From the NCBI GenBank assembly GCA_944389075.1, contig CALXLA010000044.1, positions 1-64,000 on the forward strand: a stretch of 64,000 nucleotides of DNA. Direction: 5' to 3'. Positions within the stretch are counted from its first letter, which is position 1. The number at the start of each line of letters is the position of its first letter. This document shows, piece by piece, positions 26,501 to 35,203 of the stretch. A program made the translations under genes and the position numbers. The notes under the pieces were generated by a model. It was not told the DNA's origin. It did not search any database and was given only the letters and a program-made list of their open reading frames with translations. Origin of the DNA: an uncultured Spirochaetaceae bacterium (GTDB lineage: Bacteria; Spirochaetota; Spirochaetia; Sphaerochaetales; Sphaerochaetaceae).

Positions 26501-26802
26501 CTCTGCTGTGCTGGCTCGCGCCTTACCGTGTACTTCTTTCCTTTCTCAGAGAACGTAAGCTCAACGCTTGTCATGACATCATCATCCGCATACTGGGATC
26601 TCATAAGCTCAGCACTTCTGTCGCTATCTGATGTGGTTGCCCCATAAAGCGCATATGAAAGAGCATCGAAAATAGTTGTCTTGCCACTGCCGGTGTCACC
26701 GGATACAAGATAAAGTCCTTCATTCCCGAATGACGAGAAATCTATCGTGACAGTCCTGGCAAATGGACCGAATGCTGTAATCGTAAGTATCTCAGGCCTC
26801 AT
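23578..26802 (-). CDS. sbcC: Exonuclease subunit SbcC
   Basis: SMC/Rad50-like ATPase of the SbcCD nuclease, which cleaves hairpins and protein-blocked DNA ends. It has 1074 residues. The N-terminal Walker A lies in GDTGSGKTTIFDALSYALYG (near residue 35). Long coiled coils flank the zinc-hook motif GKPCPVCGSVHHPSP near residue 545. The C-terminal half has the signature LSGGETFKASLALALGLS and a Walker B-like VDEGFGTLD. The start overlaps sbcD by four bases. Length and layout are normal. Confidence 0.97.
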   Translation of the reverse strand: MRPEILTITAFGPFARTVTIDFSSFGNEGLYLVSGDTGSGKTTIFDALSYALYGATTSDSDRSAELMRSQYADDDVMTSVELTFSEKGKKYTVRREPAQQRPKKRGSGMMDNPASASLVLPDGSILTKKEQINEKIEEIIGMTSSQFAQIVMLAQGRFSRFLVSKTDEKRSLFKKLFNTENYGLLQLSLQEKAKKAREEFLSVGANQNMILSTISVAEESQWHDRLSEVKDSGFIPNDIHEILDGILNEAETSAASSSELFDEYSKEEASAVSDISRWEEKQEKQKSLADKEKELSSAKERLSSAEAEYGLQTEREKEKQADLLEIAELERCFPLYDEKLKAENDAELIKADYSAKTNQLDEIAESIASKKTKLDESQKEIESLRDVQERLDEERGKNFSMRERLSVLVSIRSKVNEASAANDNAAKARDEIAEIEKEQTKLLNDKKAASEQLESILHELKQLENAESELSSAEAYAKTADKLLVNTLKHKEIKIAKEKTARELAIAADELAEAKGRHAAVLRGYYLQGAVSLAESLEDGKPCPVCGSVHHPSPAISDGSMYTQKDIDDAEGKEKEAEKAMKTAEDNHRKAESALLSFATVASELKASLPENLSDKDADEIQKAMYQMRDAAKARAEERKQKEKDRKNTEDTLNKIAEDLSALNAKHSSAMTSEKLHAESYGRLTKEAGMMADDAGIAIDMLPEVHSALEKDLASSDERIAAFEKDKARHEKLSEDITRLREDIAELEKSKSDITAAIMILESGIKSADAKIAELSGKLPYESKSDAEKRANAIRQKIQELDNAISKARDEFNAASAAKASMEGSIDELRKQIAAIPDYDIDELRQKHDEALEKKKDAERKKTAAGAHLMTVRKAVERFSENEGKSASLRQKWAMMQELSDVANGTMSGENKLSLETFVQTRYLDRILVRANRKLLSMTDGQYEMERSDTGRSRGQKMGLDIDVMDHFTGKKRPATTLSGGETFKASLALALGLSEEIQAEAGAVRIETMFVDEGFGTLDEESLSSAVNTLSSLASSGRLVGVISHVQELKERIDKQIIVEKSRSHGSTVSVKC

Positions 26803-27908
26803 GCATTCCCCCAGATTTCAAGTATCGAATCCTCGACACACTTTCGCTGCTCATCGCTTATATCCTTGCGGGCAATCAGAGAGAAAAGTTCCGTATAGTA
26901 CTCAGCCGGAGAGCGTTCCTGCTCATATCCGGCGATAATCACATCATCTTCCAGCCTTCTTGTCCTGCTGTTGTCATATTCCATTGCCAGAAAGCGGGGG
27001 AACCTGGCGGAAAGCGCACTCACCGCATCAGGGACATCTGTCTCATCTGTAAGCACAACATAGATGAAATCATCTGTGCTGCTCTCAGACATTATGCTGT
27101 TGAAATCACTGCGTCTTATCACGACATCATGAAGAGGGTGAAGCCTGATTTCCTCGATCTCCAGATTCCTGTCACCCCCTATCCTGCCATAAATGACAGC
27201 CTTGCCATCCCTCTCTGATGCTGAATATTTCAGAGGCGAACCTGAGTATCTTATGTTCGATGCGCCAGCACTCTGTGCCCTGTGGATATGGCCAAGCGCC
27301 ACATAATCGAAATCGGAAAAGGCCTCAGGAGGAACAGGCATCTCCCCTCCAATCATCAGGTCCTCGCTGCCGGAGACTGCTGCGCCTGTAACGAACTGAT
27401 GCGAAACGAGTATATTGATTCTGGATTTGTCTATCTCTGTGTCAGCAATGACAGTACTGACTGCATCTGCAAGCGAATTGATATCCCGGTCAGGGAAGAA
27501 ACGTCTGCCATCAGCCAGCCTTATGTATGGAAGCATGTAGATGTCGGCATCACCAAGGCTTCTCTTCTCAAGGTGCCCATTGAATTTCCCTGCGATATGG
27601 AGGCCATGACTGTCTACTATATCGCTGAGAAACGAAAGCTTTTCAGCAGGATCATGATTGCCTGCTATCATGAATATGCTGCTTCCAGTCCTGTAAAGGC
27701 GGTTCATGAAGCCATCAAGAAGGGATGTCGCCTCCTCTGATGGTGCTGTCCTGTCATATACATCCCCTGCTATCAATACAGCATCCGGCTTTCTTTCCTC
27801 GATAATCGAAACAATCTCATCAAGTATATATGCCTGATCTTCATATAAGTCATAGCCATGAAGCTTTTTACCTATATGGATGTCCGATATATGGATAAAA
27901 CTGAACAT
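26799..27908 (-). CDS. sbcD: Exonuclease subunit SbcD
   Basis: Mre11-like metallophosphoesterase of 369 residues. Metal motifs appear in order: SDIHIGKKLHGYDL near residue 8, IAGDVYDR near 47, IAGNHD near 82, SHQF near 170 and ALGHIHRAQ near 205. ATG 27908 follows AAGGAG. It forms a two-gene operon with sbcC downstream, overlapping it by four bases. Confidence 0.97.
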   Translation of the reverse strand: MFSFIHISDIHIGKKLHGYDLYEDQAYILDEIVSIIEERKPDAVLIAGDVYDRTAPSEEATSLLDGFMNRLYRTGSSIFMIAGNHDPAEKLSFLSDIVDSHGLHIAGKFNGHLEKRSLGDADIYMLPYIRLADGRRFFPDRDINSLADAVSTVIADTEIDKSRINILVSHQFVTGAAVSGSEDLMIGGEMPVPPEAFSDFDYVALGHIHRAQSAGASNIRYSGSPLKYSASERDGKAVIYGRIGGDRNLEIEEIRLHPLHDVVIRRSDFNSIMSESSTDDFIYVVLTDETDVPDAVSALSARFPRFLAMEYDNSRTRRLEDDVIIAGYEQERSPAEYYTELFSLIARKDISDEQRKCVEDSILEIWGNA

Positions 27909-27992
27909 TCCCGTCTCCTTGGGGATGATTATCGCACAGATATCGTATCAGATGCAGTAACGATGGGAAGGTGCTCATGATATAGTGAGGAT

Positions 27993-28601
27993 ATGGAAGA
28001 CAGGATCATCATCAGGCGGGAGACTGAAGACGATATAAATGAGGTGAATATCCTGATAAGAAACTCATTCTGGAACGTATATCGTCCCGGCTGTTCAGAA
28101 CATCTGATTGCAAGCCGGCTCAGAGTATCTTCATGCTTTATCAGGGAACTTGATCTTGTCATGGAACTTGATGGAAAGATCATCGGTCAGATCATGTATG
28201 TGAAATCGCATATAGACACCGCGCATGGCAAGCTTTCCACCGCGATATTCGGCCCTGTATCGATAGCTTCACAATATCAGCGGAAAGGTCTTGGGCTGTA
28301 TCTTGTAAAACATTCACTGGACATAGCCTCAGAGCTTGGTATCAAAGCAGTGCTGATTGAAGGGAATCCTGACTTCTACAGGCATGCAGGTTTCATCAGG
28401 GCATCTGATAAACATATCTACAGCAATGCAGATAATCAGGACAATCCATATCTTCTTGTAAAAGAGCTGTCACTAGGCTATCTGGATAATGTAGGAGGCA
28501 TATATTCAGTACCTTCTGAATATTTCCTTTCTGAAGAGGAAATAGTAGCTTTTGACAAGCTCTTCCCGCCAATGAAAAAAGCTGTCAGCTCTTCCTCCTG
28601 A
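27993..28601 (+). CDS. GNAT-family N-acetyltransferase
   Basis: A 202-residue acetyltransferase. The acetyl-CoA pyrophosphate loop is QYQRKGLGLYLVKHSL (Q/RxxGxG/A pattern) near residue 90, and the later block AVLIEGNPDFYRHAGF is typical of the YjdJ/PF13508-like group. ATG 27993 follows GTGAGGAT. It is monocistronic and divergent from sbcD. The substrate is unknown. Confidence 0.9.
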   Translation: MEDRIIIRRETEDDINEVNILIRNSFWNVYRPGCSEHLIASRLRVSSCFIRELDLVMELDGKIIGQIMYVKSHIDTAHGKLSTAIFGPVSIASQYQRKGLGLYLVKHSLDIASELGIKAVLIEGNPDFYRHAGFIRASDKHIYSNADNQDNPYLLVKELSLGYLDNVGGIYSVPSEYFLSEEEIVAFDKLFPPMKKAVSSSS

Positions 28602-28677
28602 GATTCTGCATGACTGAAATAATGACAGTACCAATACCACTTATGATTCCGATGATAATGACATTCATCGTATCCAT
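28585..28677 (-). CDS. Possible small membrane peptide
   Basis: An ATG at 28677 opens a 30-residue frame with one hydrophobic helix (NVIIIGIISGIGTVIISVM) and a basic tail (QNLRRKS), the layout of small membrane proteins. The same frame stays open upstream to 28842 but that part has low-complexity, non-family character. It overlaps the 3' end of the convergent GNAT gene by 17 bp. Nothing further supports it. Confidence 0.3.
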   Translation of the reverse strand: MDTMNVIIIGIISGIGTVIISVMQNLRRKS

Positions 28678-29052
28678 CAGCCTGGAATTCTGCCAGTCCC
28701 GCCCATAAGTTCCTTCTCTGTCAGCAGATTCCTCTAGCCATGTGATATATCGGATCTGTTTCCCGTATAAGCACCTATCGCTACAGAAACGAGGTCCGGG
28801 AACTCTGCTCTGCATGGAACATGAAGCAGATAAATGGCTCAAAGAGACTCACAAGAAGCAATGAAATGACTGCATATGCAAACATGACAGGCTCTGCTCC
28901 GATTATGGGGCTGCAATCGAGCAGATGATATAGATGCTGAATACCAGTCCGGCATAGGGGAATCTGTCATATTCTTTCCATGCAAATCAATTGCATAAGG
29001 AATCAATGACAGTACCCGCTCCCGGATAATTGTTATTACAGGACCTCTTGAA
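28678..29052. other. Intergenic stretch, nothing certain
   Basis: No supported gene. A minus-strand frame is open to 28842, and 28843-29052 is broken in all frames. It may be decayed sequence. Confidence 0.4.
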
Positions 29053-29090
29053 GGGAAAACAGCATGCAGCGCAGAACGGCCGCATGCTGA
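29053..29090 (-). terminator. Terminator of the choice-of-anchor I gene
   Basis: On the minus strand CAGCATGC/GCATGCTG (29060-29067, 29082-29089) forms an 8-bp stem, followed by TTTTCCC, seven bases after the stop. Confidence 0.75.
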
Positions 29091-29096
29091 TGATTG

Positions 29097-30758
29097 TCAG
29101 TATATTTCGTAATAGGAAACTGTTCCGGAAACCTCGTTGGCAACAAGAAGGGCAGTTTTTCCTGTAGGGCTCACATCTGCATTTGTGAAAGCGAGCCCCT
29201 CAGGAGCAACATCTCCACCTGTTACCCACTTATCAAGTTCACCATCATCATATGCCTCTGAGCCGGCTATGACAGATCTGAAATCCCTTGGATTCAGATA
29301 ATCAACGAATACGGACTGCTCAGGAACTGTCACATCATACATCATTACGCCGCCTGTACGCTCAAGCGCGATGAATGCATAGCAGTTCCCATCGATGAGA
29401 CCAGTTGTCACACTCTCAGGCTCTGGTCCCTTCTTCCCTGACCTGTCGTCAAGAACAGCATTGTCATTCGATGCATTGAAGAATTCCGGATAAAGCTCTG
29501 CCGTGATAGCCTCGAAATCGTCGCCGCTGGAGAAGACTTCTGCAAGACCATTTTCCTGAACAGCATAAACTGTGAATGAGCGACCTCCGAATATATAGTC
29601 CATGTTCTCATCAAGCCCCTCATAGTCATCAGACCTGAAGAATACGACTTTCCCATCTATACCTGTATTCTGATATGACAGCAGCCCGCTAGGGGATGAT
29701 TCCCCATCACCGAAGTCCCTCTCATCCTCATTCAGGTAGAATGAAGGGGAATCCTCATCGCCCCATTCCCTTGCATCGCCTTCATTGGCAGTCACAAGGT
29801 ATGTTGTCCCATCTATGCTGAATGCAGCAATACCATCTGGCATCCTGATCCCGGAAAGAGCGCCATATGTCTTAGGATCATAAGCATCATCTGATTTATC
29901 GATATCTACAGGAACTTCAGAGTAATCCTCGAATCCTGCGCTCCAGATCCAATCGAATCTCTTTTCAGCAATATCAAGAGATGCGATCGCATTAGCTTCC
30001 TGAAGCGTAATATAAGCCTTGCCTCCGCTTATTGCGATATATTCAGGCTCGAAATCCACGGAAGGAAGACTATTCTTCATCAGGATTACCCTATCTTCTA
30101 TCAATGCGTTCCTCGAAGATTCCGAATCAAAGTCATCAAACCCCACGACTGCGGATGAAAGCGAATCAGCACTTATGACTGATACAGAACCTGCAGGATC
30201 TGCAATGCCTTCACCATATCCCTCACGAGGCTCACCTTCATCAGCTGTCAGTATCGTATTATTGTCAGCAAAGACAATCATATCTGGCTGGACACCGCAT
30301 CCGACTGCGCCACGCAGAACCACAGAGCCATCCGGCAGGCAATCAAAGACAGCTACGTAGCCTTTATCTGCATAGCCTTCAGCCTGAAGCGCTACAGCAA
30401 GCAAAGTACCATCAGGACTTACAGCAACTGAAGTCATGTCGCCATAATCGAAATCAGGATCATATTCACTGATGATGGCCTTGACATCGATATCAGAGCC
30501 GGAAAGCCTGATATCGCTTCCATTTCCTGATAATGCATTGAGATCCAAAGCAGTAAGAAGGCCCGACTGTCCATTTACTGCATATGCATATCCATTGGTG
30601 CTGTTATAAGCGATGATCTCCATCACACCGCCATCTGTATTGAATTGCCCGGCATTATAATATGCGCTCTTATGCATTGTAGGTGTTGATGCGAAAACTG
30701 ATAATGCCGCTGCCGATAACGCTGCGAAAACAGATAAAAGCTTTATACTCCTATTCAC
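29097..30758 (-). CDS. Choice-of-anchor I family secreted protein
   Basis: Exported beta-propeller-like protein of 553 residues. Residues 1-23 are a signal peptide (MNRSIKLL, then a small-residue hydrophobic core ending FAS). The family blocks are NAYAVNGQSGLLTALDL-like repeats, LVTANEGDAREWGDED near residue 340 and TGLIDGNCYAFIALERTGGVMMYDV near 460. Members include surface or periplasmic proteins of unknown role, sometimes with phosphatase-like partners; no anchor is visible. GTG 30758 is chosen because GGAGGAT precedes it, while upstream in-frame starts would put the signal peptide internally. The ribosome site is locked in a 6-bp hairpin. Confidence 0.82.
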   Translation of the reverse strand: MNRSIKLLSVFAALSAAALSVFASTPTMHKSAYYNAGQFNTDGGVMEIIAYNSTNGYAYAVNGQSGLLTALDLNALSGNGSDIRLSGSDIDVKAIISEYDPDFDYGDMTSVAVSPDGTLLAVALQAEGYADKGYVAVFDCLPDGSVVLRGAVGCGVQPDMIVFADNNTILTADEGEPREGYGEGIADPAGSVSVISADSLSSAVVGFDDFDSESSRNALIEDRVILMKNSLPSVDFEPEYIAISGGKAYITLQEANAIASLDIAEKRFDWIWSAGFEDYSEVPVDIDKSDDAYDPKTYGALSGIRMPDGIAAFSIDGTTYLVTANEGDAREWGDEDSPSFYLNEDERDFGDGESSPSGLLSYQNTGIDGKVVFFRSDDYEGLDENMDYIFGGRSFTVYAVQENGLAEVFSSGDDFEAITAELYPEFFNASNDNAVLDDRSGKKGPEPESVTTGLIDGNCYAFIALERTGGVMMYDVTVPEQSVFVDYLNPRDFRSVIAGSEAYDDGELDKWVTGGDVAPEGLAFTNADVSPTGKTALLVANEVSGTVSYYEIY

Positions 30759-30764
30759 TTCGAT

Positions 30765-30780
30765 ATCCTCCGCTGAGGAT
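30765..30780 (-). promoter_or_regulatory. Hairpin covering the ribosome site of the choice-of-anchor I gene
   Basis: On the minus strand ATCCTC-AGCG-GAGGAT forms a perfect 6-bp stem with a tetraloop that pairs the GGAGGAT ribosome site. Translation would need the hairpin to open, which suggests temperature, RNA or protein control. Confidence 0.5.
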
Positions 30781-30830
30781 GGTAATCCATGATTATGAAA
30801 ACAGCAGACTGCTTGATGTAAAATCCATGT

Positions 30831-30868
30831 AAAAGCAAAAGGCTTCCCCATCACATGATGAAGAAGCC
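30831..30868 (-). terminator. Terminator of the nrdAB operon
   Basis: On the minus strand GGCTTC/GAAGCC (30841-30846, 30863-30868), with inner CATCA/TGATG pairing, forms a long stem followed by TTTTGCTTTT. It lies 20 bp after the nrdB stop. Confidence 0.88.
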
Positions 30869-30888
30869 CTACATCCTTTCAAAAGGAA

Positions 30889-31932
30889 TCAGAGATCATC
30901 GACCAGAGCTGCGGATTTAGCATAGGCAGTGCTTCTTGCCTCAAAGAAATCCGTCTTGACCATATTCGCATTCGAATACTGGGAAACCCATGCCATATCA
31001 GCAGGCTCCTTCTCGAATTCAGGATACAGAGGCTCAAAACCTATGCTCTGCCATCTGAGATTGCCAAGGTAATGTATGTAGTCAGATACCATCTTGCGTG
31101 TAAGTCCCGGGATATCATCACCGATTACATACTCGCCCCATGCGGCTTCCTGCCTTACGCCTTCTTCCATCATCTCCTTGTAGATAGCTATGCGCTCAGG
31201 AGTGAAAAGCTCCGGCTCTTCCTTCTTCAGCTCAAGGATGATGTTCCTGAAAAGCCATAGATGGGTATTCTCATCCCTGTTTATGTATCTGATTTCCTGT
31301 GCAGATCCCGGCATCTTCCCATTACGCGAAAGATTGTAGAAGAACATGAAACCCGAATAGAAATATATTCCCTCAAGGATGAAATTCGCCACAAGGACCT
31401 TCATCAGATGGAAAAGATCGCGGTTCTCGATGAAATCGTTATAGCAGCTGCCAATGAAAGTATTCCTTCTCAGGAGATGCTCATCTGTCTTCCACTGGAA
31501 CAGGATGTCATTGCGCTCATCAGGAGAGCAGATCGTATCGAGCATATAGGAATAAGCCTGGCTGTGAAGGCACTCCTGGAAAGTCTGGATATGAAGACAG
31601 AGACCGACCTCATTGGCTGTTATGTAATCTGTCACATTGGGCAGATTCGCAGTCTGGAGGCTATCAAGGAATACAAGGAACGAAAGTATCTTGTCATATG
31701 CCTTTCGCTCAGACGGAAGCAGATGATGGTAGTCCTTCAGATCCTGCGCGAGGTTTATCTCCTCAGGGATCCAGAAGTTGTTCATCGCCTGTCTGTACCA
31801 GTCAGAGACCCAGCCGTATTTCATATTGTTGAAATCGTTGAGATTGGTCGTATTGCCGCCGACCATCCTTCTCTTCTCTACCTCAGTATCCCCATCAGGA
31901 TTGAACAAAGGCTTTCTTTTAAGCTCTTCCAT
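30889..31932 (-). CDS. nrdB: Ribonucleoside-diphosphate reductase small subunit (class Ia/b, NrdB)
   Basis: Radical-generating di-metal subunit, 347 residues. Metal ligand and radical motifs are the SFLVFLDSLQ helix, ECLHSQAYSYML with the candidate radical tyrosine in QAYSY, NFILEGIYFYSGF and RDENTHLWLF. It lies nine bases downstream of nrdA. A C-terminal tail for NrdA docking is present. The radical-bearing tyrosine indicates an oxygen- or superoxide-dependent enzyme, so the organism is not purely dependent on anaerobic reductases. Confidence 0.96.
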   Translation of the reverse strand: MEELKRKPLFNPDGDTEVEKRRMVGGNTTNLNDFNNMKYGWVSDWYRQAMNNFWIPEEINLAQDLKDYHHLLPSERKAYDKILSFLVFLDSLQTANLPNVTDYITANEVGLCLHIQTFQECLHSQAYSYMLDTICSPDERNDILFQWKTDEHLLRRNTFIGSCYNDFIENRDLFHLMKVLVANFILEGIYFYSGFMFFYNLSRNGKMPGSAQEIRYINRDENTHLWLFRNIILELKKEEPELFTPERIAIYKEMMEEGVRQEAAWGEYVIGDDIPGLTRKMVSDYIHYLGNLRWQSIGFEPLYPEFEKEPADMAWVSQYSNANMVKTDFFEARSTAYAKSAALVDDL

Positions 31933-31941
31933 AATGCCTCC

Positions 31942-34458
31942 TCAGCTTGAGCAGCTCTCGCATTCATCCACCTCAAGGCTCTTCGAGCGGATGTAGTAGA
32001 TGCTCTTCACATGACACTTAGATGCAAGGATATAGAGATCCAGGACCTGCCTCATAGTGTAATCATTCGTTATATAGAGATTCATCGACTGAGCCTGATC
32101 GATATGACGCTGTCTCACTCCCTGTGCCCTGACAGACCAGCTCTGATCTATCTGGTAAGCACTCTTGTAGTACCACCATGTGGCATTGGAGAGCTCAGGG
32201 GCTGTACGCGGGAGCATGCTCCCCTTCTTCTCCTCATAGTAGAAGCGGTTCATCACAGGATCGACACCCGCAGTTGTTCCTGTAAGTATCGATGTCGAGG
32301 ATGTAGGGGCGATGGCAAGGAGATATGCATTGCGCATTCCCCTCTCATGGACCTTTGCCTTCAGATCAATCCATTCAGGAGAATCATAGCCACGGCTCTC
32401 GAAATACTCGCCTGTATCCCATTCAGAACCTTTGAAATATGCATATGAGCCCTTTTCCTCAGCAAGGATCGAAGACTCTTCTATGGCTGCATATGCTATT
32501 GTCTCGAAGACCTCATCGACAAACTTCAGATGTTCCTCGCTTTCCCATCTGATGCCATTCTTCGCAAGCATATGATGATAACCGGATACGCCGAGGCCGA
32601 TGGACCTGTATCTGTCATTCGTAATGCGTGCATACGGCAGAGGATAGAAATTCAGCGTGATGACGTTATCAAGGGCACGGACGACAGTCCTTACAAGGGA
32701 TAAGAGCTTATCCTTGTCCTTCACATCGACATTGCCAAGGCAGATGGATGCAAGATTGCAGACAACGAAATCGCCTGGCTTTGTCTTCTGAACAACGACG
32801 GTATCACCATCTTCTGTGGTTATCTCGACATCCTCAGCGACAATCTCAGACATGTTCTGCGCAATCTCAGTACAGAGATTGGAGGAATAGATGATTCCCT
32901 TATGCTTATTTGGATTCATCCTGTTCACTTCATCGCGGTTGAACGTGAATGGAGTGCCTGTCTCGACAGCGCTCTTGAGTATCAGGCGGACAAGATCCTT
33001 CAGCAGGATAGAACGCTTTGATATTCGTCTGTCGCGTACACAGTCAAGATAGCGCTCTGTCCACTCATCGCCGTAGTAATCCTCCAGATGGTATCCCTTG
33101 ACTGTGAATATCTCATGAGGGCACATCATATACCAGTCCTGATTCAGGTTCTCTTCGCAGAGCTTCCAGAAATAATCCGGATAGCAGATTGCAGGGAAGA
33201 CATCGTGGGCCTTCATCCTGTCATCGCCGTTATTTGTCCTGAGATTGAGGAATTCAGGAAGGTCCTTATGCCATACATCGAGGTACACAGCTGCTGCTCC
33301 TGCCCGGACTCCGAGCTGATCGACAGCGACTGCAGTATCGTTGACAAGACGTATCCAGCGGATGACACCGCCAGCAGCTCCTTCAAAGCCCCGGATTGAT
33401 GAGCCATTTGCCCTTACCTTGCCGAAGTACAGCCCCATTCCGCCGCCAAGCTTCGAGACCTTGGCGAAATTATCGATGGAGCGGTATATGCCATCAAGGG
33501 AATCAGGAACAGTATCTATGAAGCATGATGAAAGCTGATGGATCGGCTTGCGGGCATTTGCAAGCGTAGGTGTCGCCATCGTGACTTCCATTCTCGAAAG
33601 CATGTCGTAGAAAACCTTCACATGGGAAAGCCTGTCCTTCGTTTCAGGAAGTGCAAGATGGAGAGCTATTCCAAGGAACATTTCCTGAGGAGTCTCAAGG
33701 ATCTCATGGCTGTGGGAATGGATGAGATAGCGCCTGATGAGAAGCTCAAGACCGGAATACGTGAAGAGCTTGTCGCGCTCATTGTCTATATAGGATGCGG
33801 CCTCCTCTATCTCAGCCCTGGTATATCCTTTCAGAATGTAATCACCATACAGGCCTTCGGATGTAAGATGCTGGAGCTTGTCATAGAATGCCGTGATGTT
33901 CTTCTCCGACAAACGCACGGCAAGATCCTTATGGAAGGAAAACAGCAGGAAGCGGGATGCTATGAATTCCCACTTGGGGGCCTCCGGGCGAGTAAGTTCG
34001 ACAGCTGCCCTTGTTATAGCCTCATACTTCTCAGCCTCGCTCATGTTCTCCTTCGAGAATGAGATGAACTTGTCTGCAAGGATTGAAAGCGAATACGGAT
34101 CTTCGGGGAAATCCTTCTGGATCCCGGAAAGGACAGATGCAAGGGTCTTATCGCTGAAATGATCAAGGATCCTTGTCCTTTCGTTGCGTCTTGCAGTACG
34201 TTCGCTGCGGAAAAGGATATAGTTCCTTGCCGCCTGGAACTGTCCGGAAGCCATCAGGGCTTCCTCTGCCCTGTCCTGGATTTCCTCAACGCTCCATGCC
34301 TTGTTTTTATCAAGTTCTGAAGCAATCTTCCCAGCCAAAGATGCGGCAAGCCCTTCCGGATAATCCTTTCCAGTGCTGTCAAGCGACTTCTGTATGGCCC
34401 GTTCTATCTTTCTGGGATCGAAAGCCTCCAGTCGTCCATCTCTTTTTGTTATCTCCAT
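31942..34458 (-). CDS. nrdA: Ribonucleoside-diphosphate reductase large subunit (NrdA)
   Basis: Catalytic subunit reducing ribonucleotides to deoxyribonucleotides, 838 residues. An N-terminal ATP-cone (residues 1-95, starting MEITKRDGRLEAFDPRKIER) suggests dATP inhibition. The active-site cysteine lies in CNLASICLGNV, and SSNLCTEI is the conserved asparagine/cysteine/glutamate block. The C-terminal DECESCSS supplies the CxxC redox pair used by thioredoxin or glutaredoxin. It leads the nrdAB operon behind NrdR-like boxes. Confidence 0.97.
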   Translation of the reverse strand: MEITKRDGRLEAFDPRKIERAIQKSLDSTGKDYPEGLAASLAGKIASELDKNKAWSVEEIQDRAEEALMASGQFQAARNYILFRSERTARRNERTRILDHFSDKTLASVLSGIQKDFPEDPYSLSILADKFISFSKENMSEAEKYEAITRAAVELTRPEAPKWEFIASRFLLFSFHKDLAVRLSEKNITAFYDKLQHLTSEGLYGDYILKGYTRAEIEEAASYIDNERDKLFTYSGLELLIRRYLIHSHSHEILETPQEMFLGIALHLALPETKDRLSHVKVFYDMLSRMEVTMATPTLANARKPIHQLSSCFIDTVPDSLDGIYRSIDNFAKVSKLGGGMGLYFGKVRANGSSIRGFEGAAGGVIRWIRLVNDTAVAVDQLGVRAGAAAVYLDVWHKDLPEFLNLRTNNGDDRMKAHDVFPAICYPDYFWKLCEENLNQDWYMMCPHEIFTVKGYHLEDYYGDEWTERYLDCVRDRRISKRSILLKDLVRLILKSAVETGTPFTFNRDEVNRMNPNKHKGIIYSSNLCTEIAQNMSEIVAEDVEITTEDGDTVVVQKTKPGDFVVCNLASICLGNVDVKDKDKLLSLVRTVVRALDNVITLNFYPLPYARITNDRYRSIGLGVSGYHHMLAKNGIRWESEEHLKFVDEVFETIAYAAIEESSILAEEKGSYAYFKGSEWDTGEYFESRGYDSPEWIDLKAKVHERGMRNAYLLAIAPTSSTSILTGTTAGVDPVMNRFYYEEKKGSMLPRTAPELSNATWWYYKSAYQIDQSWSVRAQGVRQRHIDQAQSMNLYITNDYTMRQVLDLYILASKCHVKSIYYIRSKSLEVDECESCSS

Positions 34459-34465
34459 TAATACC

Positions 34466-34512
34466 CCGCTATAAATATGGTTATTGAATTATCGCTGCAC
34501 AATATATTGCGT
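34466..34512 (-). promoter_or_regulatory. NrdR-box pair upstream of nrdAB
   Basis: GCACAATATATTGCGT (34497-34512) fits the 16-bp NrdR palindrome very well. A weaker copy, CCGCTATAAATATGGT (34466-34481), lies exactly 31 bp away, the usual helical spacing of NrdR box pairs. Repression of nrdAB by NrdR is inferred; nrdR itself is not in the window. Confidence 0.65.
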
Positions 34513-34664
34513 ATGAAAAATAGCAGATAATCAGAGTATACATCAAGCAGGCACCAATATACCAGAACACATGCAATAGAATCCGGAACAGGATCCTGCA
34601 AACTGCTGCTATTTCCTTTCAGGTACTGATGAAAGGGATTATCTTAGACTAAAAATATCCTAGA

Positions 34665-35057
34665 TTACCAGCCAAGTGCCGTTCTGACAAAAGGCAATGC
34701 TTTGATATCCGCAGGAAGCCAGTCCACAGACTCAAGCATATCAGAGGTAATCCACTTCATTGCCTTATGTTCCTTGATGGTTATATTGCCTTCTACGATA
34801 TGACAGAGATAGCAGTCCATGATGAGATAGAAGTCCTCATACTGATGTTCAATCGTACAAAGGAAGCTATCGACTGCTATCGTTGTCTCAAGCTCCTCCC
34901 GTATTTCCCTGACAATAGTCTTCTCGCCGGACTCTCCCTCTTCCCTTTTTCCTCCTGGAAATTCCCAGAAGCCTTTGTATTTTCCGTATCCACGTTCTGT
35001 GGTCAGTATCTTATCTCCATCCTTGATTACAGCCGCGCTGACTCTGATTGTCTTCAT
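34665..35057 (-). CDS. Nudix hydrolase, MutT-like (8-oxo-dGTP diphosphatase type)
   Basis: A 130-residue Nudix protein. The Nudix box GGKREEGESGEKTIVREIREEL matches Gx5Ex7REUxEE with all metal glutamates. The start ISAAVIKDGDKILTTERG-like strand and the end PADIKALPFV match MutT. I chose ATG 35057, since the longer in-frame start at 35156 overlaps the divergent gene and adds non-family residues. Removal of oxidised nucleotides is the probable role. Confidence 0.88.
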   Translation of the reverse strand: MKTIRVSAAVIKDGDKILTTERGYGKYKGFWEFPGGKREEGESGEKTIVREIREELETTIAVDSFLCTIEHQYEDFYLIMDCYLCHIVEGNITIKEHKAMKWITSDMLESVDWLPADIKALPFVRTALGW

Positions 35058-35203
35058 ATCCAGGAATGTTAGCAGAATTGGCAATTCAATGCCATTTGAT
35101 ATCTTGCTTACATAATCAGAGACATTAAGGAATGGAAACAGTATTGAATCATGCATTCCTATGGCTTACACTTATATCGAATACTTTCTGGAAACTATTC
35201 GGT

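Noticed and set aside
34589-34598. CAGGATCCTG palindrome between nrdA and the Nudix gene
   Set aside because: Ten bases only, no T-run, not in a promoter position; no function can be argued.
35132-35203. 24-codon N-terminal extension of the ModE-like gene
   Set aside because: Not family-like and overlaps the divergent Nudix start; kept only as a possible alternative start.
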